The notes beneath the pieces were generated by a model, which worked only from the letters and a program-made list of their open reading frames with translations, did not search any database and was not told the origin of the DNA. Positions 6,983 through 15,467 of a stretch of DNA of 41,291 nucleotides are shown piece after piece. The stretch is taken from the IMG/VR virus record IMGVR_UViG_3300009509_000045, positions 1-41,291 of that record; one strand, 5' to 3'. A program made the translations under genes and the position numbers. The number at the start of each line of letters is the position of its first letter. Position 1 is the stretch's first letter. Origin of the DNA: a virus.

Positions 6983-7008
6983 ACCCTCCACAGCATACGC
7001 GCTACTAT
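6975..7008 (+). promoter_or_regulatory. proposed late promoter L2 (tail tube)
   Basis: TAACCGCAA at 6975-6983, 19 bases, TACTAT at 7003-7008, then 31 bases to the tail-tube ATG. Same geometry as L1, L3 and L4. An extra promoter here would suit the high demand for tube protein. Confidence 0.6.
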
Positions 7009-7039
7009 TAGTTATCTTAAACACTAAAAAGGTAGCACT

Positions 7040-7975
7040 ATGGCACTAAAAGACTCTAAAAAGGTTGTCGTAGCCGTTAAATATGGCGCAACGGTAGCCG
7101 GTACGGACGCGGTATCTGTAAGTAACGAGGACGTAAGACTACAGCCGGAAGTATCTAACGGCTCATTTAAAGACTTAAACGGGAAACTAGGCAATAAGGT
7201 AGCGTGGCGTAATATGGACGACGTATACGTAAACGGCGCTAACGTGGACGGGTACTTGCTCGGTAACGACGCGACAGGACTAGCGCTAGACACGCCTCCG
7301 TCTTGGGGAGAGTTCTATAAACTTTGTGGTATGGCCGAGACTATCGGGGTAGCGGACGTAGCCTATACTCCTAGCCAAACACAGCCTAGCGACGCTTCAC
7401 AGGTAGCAGTATGGAGAGACGGCGCTAAGAGAGTATTAACAGGCGCTCTTGGTACGCTTACTATCAATGGTAAAGCTGGAGAGCCTCTTACTCAGTCCGT
7501 TTCAGTATCAGGCTTCACAACACTAGAGAGCGTGGTAGAAGCTAACCCGTCGGCGTCTCCTATAGACGAGAGCCTACTACTTATCCTTAAATCTACGGAT
7601 ACTATGACGGTTACAGGAACGGCGTACAAAGGCGAGAGCTTTACATTTACGCAAGGTAACGAAATTCAAAAGCTATACGCTATCAATACGAAAGACTACG
7701 AGAGAGTAGACTTCGACTCTATGCTAGAGATAACGTACTTCAAAGAAAACGAGTCTATCTATACAGACTTCGCGAACGGTACAGAGCATAGCGTAGTTAT
7801 TCAAGCGGGAAGCGTAGATGGTAAGGCGGTAAGACTCACAGCCGGACAAGCTACGGTAGAGAATATCACGGAGTCAAGTATCAACGGTAAAGAGGCGGTT
7901 ACGGTCAAGTTCAACCTCAAGGGCGACGCTACAGGAGAAAATCAGTTCTCTATCTTATTCGGAACTATGGCGTAA
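7040..7975 (+). CDS. major tail tube protein
   Basis: A 311-residue protein that polymerises into the tail tube. It resembles phage tail-tube proteins by its beta-rich pattern and motifs such as NKVAWRNMDDVYVNG and PPSWGEFYKLCGMAE, and by position between tail terminator and tail chaperone. AAAAAGG precedes the ATG. It has its own proposed promoter and a hairpin 10 bases after the stop, fitting abundant expression. Confidence 0.85.
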   Translation: MALKDSKKVVVAVKYGATVAGTDAVSVSNEDVRLQPEVSNGSFKDLNGKLGNKVAWRNMDDVYVNGANVDGYLLGNDATGLALDTPPSWGEFYKLCGMAETIGVADVAYTPSQTQPSDASQVAVWRDGAKRVLTGALGTLTINGKAGEPLTQSVSVSGFTTLESVVEANPSASPIDESLLLILKSTDTMTVTGTAYKGESFTFTQGNEIQKLYAINTKDYERVDFDSMLEITYFKENESIYTDFANGTEHSVVIQAGSVDGKAVRLTAGQATVENITESSINGKEAVTVKFNLKGDATGENQFSILFGTMA

Positions 7976-7984
7976 GCATAGCTC

Positions 7985-8012
7985 CGGCGGTTTTCGTCCC
8001 CTTGTACCGCCG
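7985..8012 (+). terminator. hairpin after the tail tube gene
   Basis: CGGCGG (7985-7990) and CCGCCG (8007-8012) form a 6-pair stem with a 16-base loop, 10 bases after the tail tube stop. No T run follows directly. Possible attenuator or mRNA stabiliser. Confidence 0.35.
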
Positions 8013-8089
8013 ACTATTCAGGAAAACAAGAGACACTTTTTTAAACACGCTATAACGAACATTTTAAAAATATCATACAAGGGGAATTT

Positions 8090-8548
8090 ATGATACTACT
8101 AGACCTTAATAATCCATTTTCTTTTACGTTAAGAGACCAAGACGGTAACGAGACAGAGCTAAAGGGTACTTTCAGAGAGTACACTAAAAAAGAACAGGCG
8201 GACGCCAAAAACAAGCACGAAAGCACGCTAAAGTCAATTAATAGAATGAGAGATATTAGCCGTACTATCGCTCGTAACGAGAGGACTATCACAGTAAAAG
8301 AGAAGCTAGAGGACTACAAAGCAGTAGACAAGCTCATTACGGCCAATAACAAGCTAGAGGACGAGTTAAAGACTCTTTCGGAGACCATCGACAAGGATAG
8401 CGCAGATAACAGCTTAAAAGAGCGTTTCGAGCTATGTCTAGGAGGCGACGATAAAGAGACGATACTTACCCTAGCCGAGCAAGTAGGCTACGAGACAGTA
8501 TACTCCAAGATATTAGAGGGCGTAAAGGCGGGAAAGCCAAAAGGCTAG
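8090..8548 (+). CDS. tail assembly chaperone, short form (lambda gpG-like)
   Basis: The 152-residue zero-frame product, highly charged and helical (TFREYTKKEQADAKNKHE). In siphophages this small protein and its frameshifted longer form coat the tape measure while tube subunits assemble. CAAGGGG lies about 8 bases before the ATG. The order tube, chaperone, tape measure is diagnostic. A slippery heptamer lies four codons before its stop. Confidence 0.85.
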   Translation: MILLDLNNPFSFTLRDQDGNETELKGTFREYTKKEQADAKNKHESTLKSINRMRDISRTIARNERTITVKEKLEDYKAVDKLITANNKLEDELKTLSETIDKDSADNSLKERFELCLGGDDKETILTLAEQVGYETVYSKILEGVKAGKPKG

Positions 8549-8880
8549 AGCGCCTACAAGATTGGCTCTCTCAGAACATACGAAAGGTAGGAGAAAACCA
8601 TCTTACCGAAAAAGAGAAAACGTTTCACTTGAACGAGCCGGACTCTAGGATAGTTTTCCTAGAAGAACGAGAAAGAGTCTTTATCCATATCGCTACACTA
8701 TGTCCCTTTGAGATAAGTTTTAACGGTGCTACCGGCTTTAGGTATGACGCCATAAAAGACTTTATTAGGTGGCATACGGACGAGAGCGAAGATATAGACG
8801 ACATATATAAAGAATACCTCCCTACTTTCCTACAGATAGGCACTTTTTTAGTAAACGAGCTAAAGAGTAACCGCAATTAA
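8090..8880 (+). CDS. tail assembly chaperone, frameshifted long form (lambda gpGT-like)
   Basis: A -1 shift at GGGAAAG (8530-8536) takes ribosomes out of the short-form frame and into a frame that is open from the shift to TAA 8878-8880, giving about 263 residues. The extension begins KAKRLERLQDWLSQN and ends NELKSNRN. The -1 frame has no ribosome site for independent translation at its internal ATG 8629. The heptamer reads G GGA AAG in frame, the same one lambda uses for gpG-T. By family, the T domain recruits tube protein. Confidence 0.85.
8530..8536 (+). promoter_or_regulatory. -1 frameshift slippery heptamer GGGAAAG
   Basis: In-frame codons are GCG GGA AAG, so the heptamer fits X-XXY-YYZ. 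The zero frame ends 10 bases later (TAG 8546-8548), while the -1 frame stays open for 114 codons. Identical to the lambda G-T heptamer. Confidence 0.85.
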
Positions 8881-8901
8881 GCGGGACTCTTAGGCAATAA
8901 T
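8868..8901 (+). promoter_or_regulatory. proposed late promoter L3 (tape measure)
   Basis: TAACCGCAA at 8868-8876 (inside the last codons of the chaperone extension), 19 bases, AATAAT at 8896-8901, 24 bases before the tape-measure ATG. Same spacing as L1, L2 and L4. Confidence 0.5.
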
Positions 8902-8925
8902 ACAACTAAAACATAAAGGTAGCCT

Positions 8926-11900
8926 ATGTCCGCAGTATTAGACGTACGTATCGAAGTCAATAAAGACGGCGCGATAGAGATTAACAAGGTCAAAAGAGAA
9001 GCTAACGAGGCCGAAAAAGCGACCAATAAGCTAGAAAGCTCTACTAGAAACCTAGATAGCTCTATGGCAAGTCTAGCCAAAAAGGTAGGCTTGGCCGTCG
9101 GCTCTATGTACGCACTTAAACAGGCGTTCGACTTTGGCGCTAGCTTTGTAGCAACCTCCGCACAGTTCGAGAGCTTCGAGACAACCCTTACAAGTATTAC
9201 AGGCTCTAGCGAAAAAGCTAAAGCGTCTATGGCGTGGATACAGGACTTTACGGCCTCTACTCCTTTCGAGCTAGCGCAAGTTACGGAGGGCTTCGTCAAG
9301 ATGAAAGCCTACGGACTAGAGCCTATGGACGGGACGCTTAGAACGCTAGGAGATACAGCTAGCGCTATGGGTAAAGACATCGTACAGGCCGTAGAAGCGA
9401 TGGCGGACGCAGTAACCGGAGAGAACGAAAGACTAAAAGAGTTCGGTATCAAAGCCTCCAAAGAGGGAGATACTATAACCTACGCGTGGTCGGATAGCTC
9501 CGGAAAAGCTAGAAATATCGTCATAGAGAACAATAAAGACATAATCCAAAGCACACTTAACGCTATTTTTAATGAGAAGTATATCGGCGCTATGGACGCG
9601 CAGTCTAAAACGTGGGACGGTATGATGTCTAACCTATCGGACAGATGGACGCTCTTTAAAAAGGACTTTATGGACGCGGGACTATTTACCTACCTAAAGG
9701 CCATCTTGGGAGTCATAGGCGACAGGCTAGGCGAAGCGTTCGGAGACGCCAAAGCGGGAGCGAAAACATTTAGCGACAACGTGATAGGCGGGATTAAGAG
9801 TATTATACTAGCCTTTGGTAATATGTCGGATATGTGGAACGGCGTAAAGTTCGCGTTTAAATCGGTAGAGAGCGTATTCTATGCTCTAGTGGCCGGTATC
9901 GGGGACGGTATAAATACGATAGCCGACGGGTGGGACTCTATGACGGTAGCACTAAAGAACGGCTTTAAGGGCTTCGTGGACGGCGTAGGTACAGCGTTCT
10001 ACTCTATGATAAATTATCTACTATCCGGTATCAACTCTCTAGTAAATGGAGCGAGCGACGGACTAGGCGGACTCTTTGAGTATATAGGCGTATCTAACCC
10101 GTTCGGAAAGATAAACCTAAGCGTAGGGCAATATGTCTCTAGTATTGAGACGGCCACCAAAAGCACGGAGAAGCTCGTAAATACTGATTGGTCTAACAAT
10201 AACCTAAAAGAGTCTCTAGCAGAGGCGGACAAGCTACTAGAGAACATCATAAACGAGGACGGTAAGAACGGCGCTATAAAGATTATAAGCGACATCGACA
10301 AAAAAGTAGCGGAGCTTAATACCAAAGAGGCCAAAGGGAACGACGAAAAAGAAAAGGCCAAAAAATTACTAGACGAAATGGGAGCGGGATACGGGAGTGT
10401 AGCGGACTCGGCCAAGAAGTCTAGCAAGGCACAGGCCAAAGCACTTAAAGACAAAGAGAGGGAGCTAGCTAGGATACAAAAGCTAGAGGATAGAGCGCTA
10501 GTCGAGAGAGAGCAAGCGATACAGGATTATAACGAGCGCTTTGCTAACGACTTCTATAGCTCCTTTGACTCTATGTTACACGGCGACCTAATGGGTAGCT
10601 TCGATAGCTTTTTCGGAGGTGTATCTAGTCAGCTTATGCAACCGTTCCTAGATGATATGAGCAAGAGCTTTTCTACCTCCCTTAACAGCATACTCGGAGG
10701 GCTAGGCTCTTTTGGTAGCTTTTTAGGCGGAGGGCTTTTAAGTCTTGGGGGTATGCTACTCGGTAGCCTATTCGGAGACAGCGAAGAACCCGCTCCAATA
10801 TTGGGCGATAACGGCAAGACTTCGGAGACGCTAAGAAACGCTCTTGATGATATGCTAGACGTCCAATATCCTATGTTAGAGCTTACGCGCGAAATGACCG
10901 GATACCTACAGACTATCTCTAAGGCGTTCGGAGGTGTTGAAAACTCCCTACTTCGCTCAGGTATAGACATAGGCGGGAACTTGTTTCAAGACACCTATAA
11001 AAAAGGTACGCTATTCGGAGGCAAGTCTACCTCTCTTTACGGTACATCTATCGAGTTTACGGCTACCTCTATGGTCGCGCTTATGGAGGGACAGGTAGAG
11101 GCGGTACTTGATACGGTTACCAAGACAGTTAAGACAAAGTGGTACGGAGCTAAAAAGACATCGTACAGCCATAAATATACCGATATTTCCGATATGGTAA
11201 GCCAATACATACAGGACGGAACTATCGCGATATTCGAGAGCCTTACAGCTTCGGCGGAGGCGCTAGGACTAAGCACTACCGTAGAAGAGGAGGTAACGAC
11301 GTGGGTAGCTGACACTACGGACGGTATCTACAAAGGCTTTTACGGAGGTTTTACAAGCGGGTTTAATACTTGGTTTAATAAGGCCGGCGGAGGCTTTAGA
11401 GGACTATTCTCTCTCTTTGGTAGGAGATTTTCAGAGGAGACAGGACAGTACGTAACAGAGACGGTTATATCCTCGCTAGAGAACGAGATTATAGATATAG
11501 GGAAGTTCGATACTACCGGTATGAGCGCGGACGAGGTAGCGCAAGAGATACAAGACAGATTTAGCGCACAGTTAGACGCCATTACAGAGAAATACTTTGG
11601 AGCGGTCAAAGAATTTCAAAAGGCCGGAGAGGGACTAGGAGAGACACTCTTTAGGGTTGTAAGGAACTTCGACCAAATAGGACACTCTCTAGGCCTAATA
11701 GACAAGGCGGTAGATTGGAGAACGGCGAACATTATCGCGGACGTGGCCGGAGGGTTGGATAAGTTTAACGCGAGTTTTAACAGCTATACGGAGAACTTTT
11801 ACAGCGACGCAGAGCAGTACGAAATGAAGCTAAAGACAATGACTAGCTACTTCGCCTCCATAGGTCAAACTATGCCTAGCAATAATGCGGGCTTTAGAGC

Positions 11901-12354
11901 ATTGGTAGAGAGCATAGATACCACTACGGACGCGGGAGCTACACTCTTCGCGGAGCTTATGAGTATTAACGACGCCTTTACGGATATGACTAGCTCAGGG
12001 GAAGCTCTAAGAGAGACTACTAGAGGATACCTAGACGAGATTAGCTCTTTCCTTATGAGTAAGTACAGCTTTTTAACCGCACAGGGTAAAACCGACTACG
12101 CTAATATGATGTTAGAGCAGTCCATAGGCGGAAACGGCCTTATATCACAGGCGGACGCTTCAAGGCTAAGATTAGAACAGGCATACAGCACGGCTACGAC
12201 CAAAGAGGATTTTAATTTAATCTCTATGGAGCATCTACAAGTATTAGTAGATAATGCCGAAAAAGACGCTACAAACACGGATATAGTAAACGAGCTTAGG
12301 GTTATTCAAGACAAACTAAGCGAACTAGAAGAGACTACGAGGATAAAAATTTAA
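8926..12354 (+). CDS. tape measure protein
   Basis: 1142 residues, the longest gene, setting tail length (about 170 nm if 1.5 Angstrom per residue applies). The N-terminal region carries the tape-measure signature (FETTLTSITGSSEKAKASM, then STPFELAQVTEGFVKMKAYG). It is followed by long coiled coil, several small hydrophobic stretches in the middle (for example GGLGSFGSFLGGGLLSLGGM around residue 600) that could contact the host membrane, and a charged helical C-terminus. AAAGGTAG precedes the ATG. It overlaps the next gene (TAATGA). Confidence 0.9.
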   Translation: MSAVLDVRIEVNKDGAIEINKVKREANEAEKATNKLESSTRNLDSSMASLAKKVGLAVGSMYALKQAFDFGASFVATSAQFESFETTLTSITGSSEKAKASMAWIQDFTASTPFELAQVTEGFVKMKAYGLEPMDGTLRTLGDTASAMGKDIVQAVEAMADAVTGENERLKEFGIKASKEGDTITYAWSDSSGKARNIVIENNKDIIQSTLNAIFNEKYIGAMDAQSKTWDGMMSNLSDRWTLFKKDFMDAGLFTYLKAILGVIGDRLGEAFGDAKAGAKTFSDNVIGGIKSIILAFGNMSDMWNGVKFAFKSVESVFYALVAGIGDGINTIADGWDSMTVALKNGFKGFVDGVGTAFYSMINYLLSGINSLVNGASDGLGGLFEYIGVSNPFGKINLSVGQYVSSIETATKSTEKLVNTDWSNNNLKESLAEADKLLENIINEDGKNGAIKIISDIDKKVAELNTKEAKGNDEKEKAKKLLDEMGAGYGSVADSAKKSSKAQAKALKDKERELARIQKLEDRALVEREQAIQDYNERFANDFYSSFDSMLHGDLMGSFDSFFGGVSSQLMQPFLDDMSKSFSTSLNSILGGLGSFGSFLGGGLLSLGGMLLGSLFGDSEEPAPILGDNGKTSETLRNALDDMLDVQYPMLELTREMTGYLQTISKAFGGVENSLLRSGIDIGGNLFQDTYKKGTLFGGKSTSLYGTSIEFTATSMVALMEGQVEAVLDTVTKTVKTKWYGAKKTSYSHKYTDISDMVSQYIQDGTIAIFESLTASAEALGLSTTVEEEVTTWVADTTDGIYKGFYGGFTSGFNTWFNKAGGGFRGLFSLFGRRFSEETGQYVTETVISSLENEIIDIGKFDTTGMSADEVAQEIQDRFSAQLDAITEKYFGAVKEFQKAGEGLGETLFRVVRNFDQIGHSLGLIDKAVDWRTANIIADVAGGLDKFNASFNSYTENFYSDAEQYEMKLKTMTSYFASIGQTMPSNNAGFRALVESIDTTTDAGATLFAELMSINDAFTDMTSSGEALRETTRGYLDEISSFLMSKYSFLTAQGKTDYANMMLEQSIGGNGLISQADASRLRLEQAYSTATTKEDFNLISMEHLQVLVDNAEKDATNTDIVNELRVIQDKLSELEETTRIKI
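12074..12107 (+). promoter_or_regulatory. possible internal late promoter L6
   Basis: TAACCGCAC at 12074-12082 and TAATAT at 12102-12107, with the same 19-base gap as the intergenic sites, but inside the tape-measure coding sequence, 246 bases before the next gene. It could boost the tail-tip genes or be a chance match. Confidence 0.3.
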
Positions 12355-14276
12355 TGACGATAAGCGTACCTACCTCCGTTTACCTAGTAGATACCGACGT
12401 TGTGGACTATACGGACACGTTCTACAATACAGTTAGACAGAACTACCCAAAAGGCTCTAAGGTGCAATACGGAGACAATATCTACTACGCTCCACAAGAT
12501 ATAAATATACCCGAATACGACGCGGGAGCTACTTACGTATTGGGCGACCTATCTTTTAAGGACGGCTACGTAATGAAGTATATCTCTAGCGTACTAGGAG
12601 AGATACCAAAACAGCCGGACGCCTATACTTTTGATACGAGTTTAGACCATACGACTTGGACGCAAAGATACGCAAAGCTAGGCGGAGTTTGGTCGGGGTA
12701 TCCGGATACGCCTTATACGGTAGAGCAAGTCATAGGTAGCGACACTATAAAGCACACTATCGCAAAGAATACTAGCAATAAATGGGAGCATACCGTAGAG
12801 GCTACAGTAGCAAATACGGGCGTGGTGTTGAATACAGGTAACATAAACGCTAGCTCGGCCACAGCTTCAACTTGGGCTAACTTGGCGAATATATCAAATG
12901 AGGACGGGGTATATACGTCCACTTATCTTTCAAAATCTACAACGTCAGGTCTATTATTGGCTAAATTCAACCTAAGCGCGATACCGGACGACGCTATCAT
13001 AAAGGGCGTCGAGTTAATCGTTAAGCGTAGGTCTTACGACAAGAACGACATAACAAGGGACAACTCTATAAGTATATACTCCGGAGCGTCTACAAAAGTA
13101 GGCGACGACAAGTCTACGGGCGACCTATGGGGTACTTTATTGAGTAGCGTATCTTATGGAGGAAGTACCGACCTATGGGGACTAGCACTAACTCCGGCAT
13201 ACTTAAAGAGCGCGGACTTCGGCATAGGGATAAAGACGCAAAATACATCTGCTTTTTACGGTCAATATATGCTAGTGGACGTTATTAAGCTAAAGGTGTA
13301 CTATGAGCCGGTAGCTACTACTACGGTCATATCAAAAGTAGAGTCTAGCATCATAGAGAGCCTACAAATTTCTACCGTAGAGGAAAAAGCTATCGTCCCT
13401 ACCTCTAGCATCTATCAGAACTACGCACACTCGTTTAGGAATATCACAGTAAGGCCGGACGGCGTGTATGGTAGAACGAATAAAGACGCTCCGGTAGAAT
13501 ATACTACCGCTACTACTGAGTTTTTCGCTCAAATAGAAGCGCCTACGGACGTAGGGTTTTACTTTCTTGAAAAACTAATGAAGTTTAGACCTTTTGACGA
13601 AAAAAACTACACTACTGCTATAAAAGATACAAGTATGACGTATACCGTAAGGGGATTAGGCCGATTTGATACTTTGGCGCTAGGCAGAGTTATAGCGGAC
13701 TCTATAGACGTTACTTTTAAAGACAGCATAGGAAACACTATCACACAACTTACAAAGACGATAGATAGCTCTAGGGACGCGGACGGAAACCTAGAGAATT
13801 GGTACACTACCGCGATATACTACTCGTCGCAGTCGCTAGAGCCGGACTCTACCGTAGAGTTTACGCTTCACGGAGACAGCATATCTTTAGGTAATGTTAT
13901 ATTGGCGCAAAGTGTAGACGCCGGTTTTACAAACCTAACACTAAAAAGCTCATACAAAGACCTAAGTGTATTGGACGAGGACGAGTTCGGGAATATAGCC
14001 TATGTAGAGCGTGCAAAAATATCAAAATACGAGGGAAGCGTAGACGTTCCAATATCAGACTACGACAGAGTAGACCGACTTATGACATCGCTAGGAGCTA
14101 AACTTATAGTTATGAACGGCTCAGATGCAAAAAACGAAGCGCCAAACGGCAGAAACATATTCGCGTCCACTAGAAAGATAGGCCGTATAAGAGGATATTC
14201 ACAACAAAACAAGCTAAAAGGAAATGATATAGACAGAATGGCGACCTACACATTTAACCTAGAGGAGATAGTGTAA
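12354..14276 (+). CDS. tail tip / baseplate protein with a beta-sandwich insertion, 640 aa
   Basis: Directly follows and overlaps the tape measure, the usual place of distal-tail or baseplate hub proteins. The N-terminus has short repeats of a YDAGATYVLGDLSFKDGYV type, seen in phage tail proteins. Residues about 155-320 look like a beta-sandwich, carbohydrate-binding-type domain ending in VDVIKLKVYYE. The C-terminal half is a typical tail-protein fold with no enzyme motif visible. I cannot tell a distal-tail from a hub protein. Confidence 0.6.
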   Translation: MTISVPTSVYLVDTDVVDYTDTFYNTVRQNYPKGSKVQYGDNIYYAPQDINIPEYDAGATYVLGDLSFKDGYVMKYISSVLGEIPKQPDAYTFDTSLDHTTWTQRYAKLGGVWSGYPDTPYTVEQVIGSDTIKHTIAKNTSNKWEHTVEATVANTGVVLNTGNINASSATASTWANLANISNEDGVYTSTYLSKSTTSGLLLAKFNLSAIPDDAIIKGVELIVKRRSYDKNDITRDNSISIYSGASTKVGDDKSTGDLWGTLLSSVSYGGSTDLWGLALTPAYLKSADFGIGIKTQNTSAFYGQYMLVDVIKLKVYYEPVATTTVISKVESSIIESLQISTVEEKAIVPTSSIYQNYAHSFRNITVRPDGVYGRTNKDAPVEYTTATTEFFAQIEAPTDVGFYFLEKLMKFRPFDEKNYTTAIKDTSMTYTVRGLGRFDTLALGRVIADSIDVTFKDSIGNTITQLTKTIDSSRDADGNLENWYTTAIYYSSQSLEPDSTVEFTLHGDSISLGNVILAQSVDAGFTNLTLKSSYKDLSVLDEDEFGNIAYVERAKISKYEGSVDVPISDYDRVDRLMTSLGAKLIVMNGSDAKNEAPNGRNIFASTRKIGRIRGYSQQNKLKGNDIDRMATYTFNLEEIV

Positions 14277-14755
14277 TGGCAATACCAATTTATAACATAG
14301 ATACACTACCTACTATTACGTTTCCTATGAAGAACACGCACGTATCTACCAAAAAATACTTGGGCGGACGTGCCGTAACCGGAGAGGTAGAGATAAACAT
14401 TAACCTAATAGCCAATAGCAATATAGAGCTAAAGGCGCTATACGACTTTTGGCTAACAGATTGCAACTATGGGCTAGAGCCTTTTGTTATACCTCTACCT
14501 CTTTTTGGTAGCGAGCCTAGCCTAACAAACCCTACGCTATTGGTTAAATTTATAAGCGATATTGAGACGGAAAAAGTAAGCTCTATATGGAGAGCCAATT
14601 TAAAGCTAGAGGTGTTCGGTACTCTTGATTATATTATAAACGACTTAGGCGAGTTTGTAGTCACAGACAATGGAGAGTATACACTAGGAGACGGTGGGGA
14701 ATATGTACCTACCGGAAACGTAATTAATTCATACAGAGAGGTATTTTATGGCTAA
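14276..14755 (+). CDS. tail protein, 159 aa
   Basis: A beta-rich protein coupled to its upstream neighbour (TAATGG) and overlapping the downstream start by 8 bases. The middle (ELKALYDFWLTDCNYGLEPF) resembles small phage tail proteins that fold like tube subunits. The C-terminus has a repeat-like GEFVVTDNGEYTLGDGGEY. Probably part of the tail tip. Confidence 0.6.
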   Translation: MAIPIYNIDTLPTITFPMKNTHVSTKKYLGGRAVTGEVEININLIANSNIELKALYDFWLTDCNYGLEPFVIPLPLFGSEPSLTNPTLLVKFISDIETEKVSSIWRANLKLEVFGTLDYIINDLGEFVVTDNGEYTLGDGGEYVPTGNVINSYREVFYG

Positions 14756-15467
14756 CTTGACCGACGCTCTACTAGGAGAGGATAGAAGCACTATAGAGGA
14801 GATAGTCGGCCTAATGGCGGACAGTACGCCTAACGATACCAATAAGATACTAACGCAAGTCACAATAGTAGATAACCTACTAAGCGCCTATATAGATAAG
14901 CCGTTATCGGCTAATCAAGGGTTAGTGTTAAAGACAGCGATAGACAATATAACGACTATGCTATCTAGCGACGATACAACGCTAGACGAGATACAAGAGA
15001 TAGTAAACTTCATTAAGCTGAACAAGTCCACGCTAGACACGCTAGGAATATCAAACATAGCCGGATTACAAACGGCGCTAGATGCAAAAATAAACGCTAC
15101 GGATATAGGCGTAACAGTTCAAGCCTACGATGCTAACACGGCTAAGAGCAATATTAAAAACAAGTTCTCCACTAGGCAGACTGTAACGCAGACAGTAGAA
15201 GCGTCAAACACGATACCGTTTAACACTACGGTAGACCATATCGTTACGCTAGGCTCTTCTCTTAATATTATCGTAGGAACTCTACCTACGCTAGACGCTA
15301 ACGAGATACAAAGAGGTCGCATTATCATTACGGATACGGAAAACGTAGCGGGTTGGACGGGGTTTACTTGGTTAGGCACTATCCCTACAGGAATGAGTGG
15401 ACTAGGCTACTTTGGCTACGAGATAGTAGGCTCAACAGTTTATATAGTTAAGGCTTCAAATGCTTGA
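14748..15467 (+). CDS. tail fibre / fibre-base protein, 239 aa
   Basis: Contains PLSANQGLVLKTAIDNI at about residues 50-67, a phrase found in many phage tail-fibre and baseplate proteins ahead of a trimeric region. The C-terminal 100 residues are beta-rich. Likely connects the receptor-binding LamG protein downstream, whose start codon it overlaps by 8 bases. Codon use is phage-like until its last codons. Confidence 0.65.
   Translation: MANLTDALLGEDRSTIEEIVGLMADSTPNDTNKILTQVTIVDNLLSAYIDKPLSANQGLVLKTAIDNITTMLSSDDTTLDEIQEIVNFIKLNKSTLDTLGISNIAGLQTALDAKINATDIGVTVQAYDANTAKSNIKNKFSTRQTVTQTVEASNTIPFNTTVDHIVTLGSSLNIIVGTLPTLDANEIQRGRIIITDTENVAGWTGFTWLGTIPTGMSGLGYFGYEIVGSTVYIVKASNA

Noticed and set aside
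8629-8880. Independent gene starting at ATG 8629
   Set aside because: No ribosome site; the frame continues upstream without a stop to the GGGAAAG heptamer, so it is the frameshift extension.
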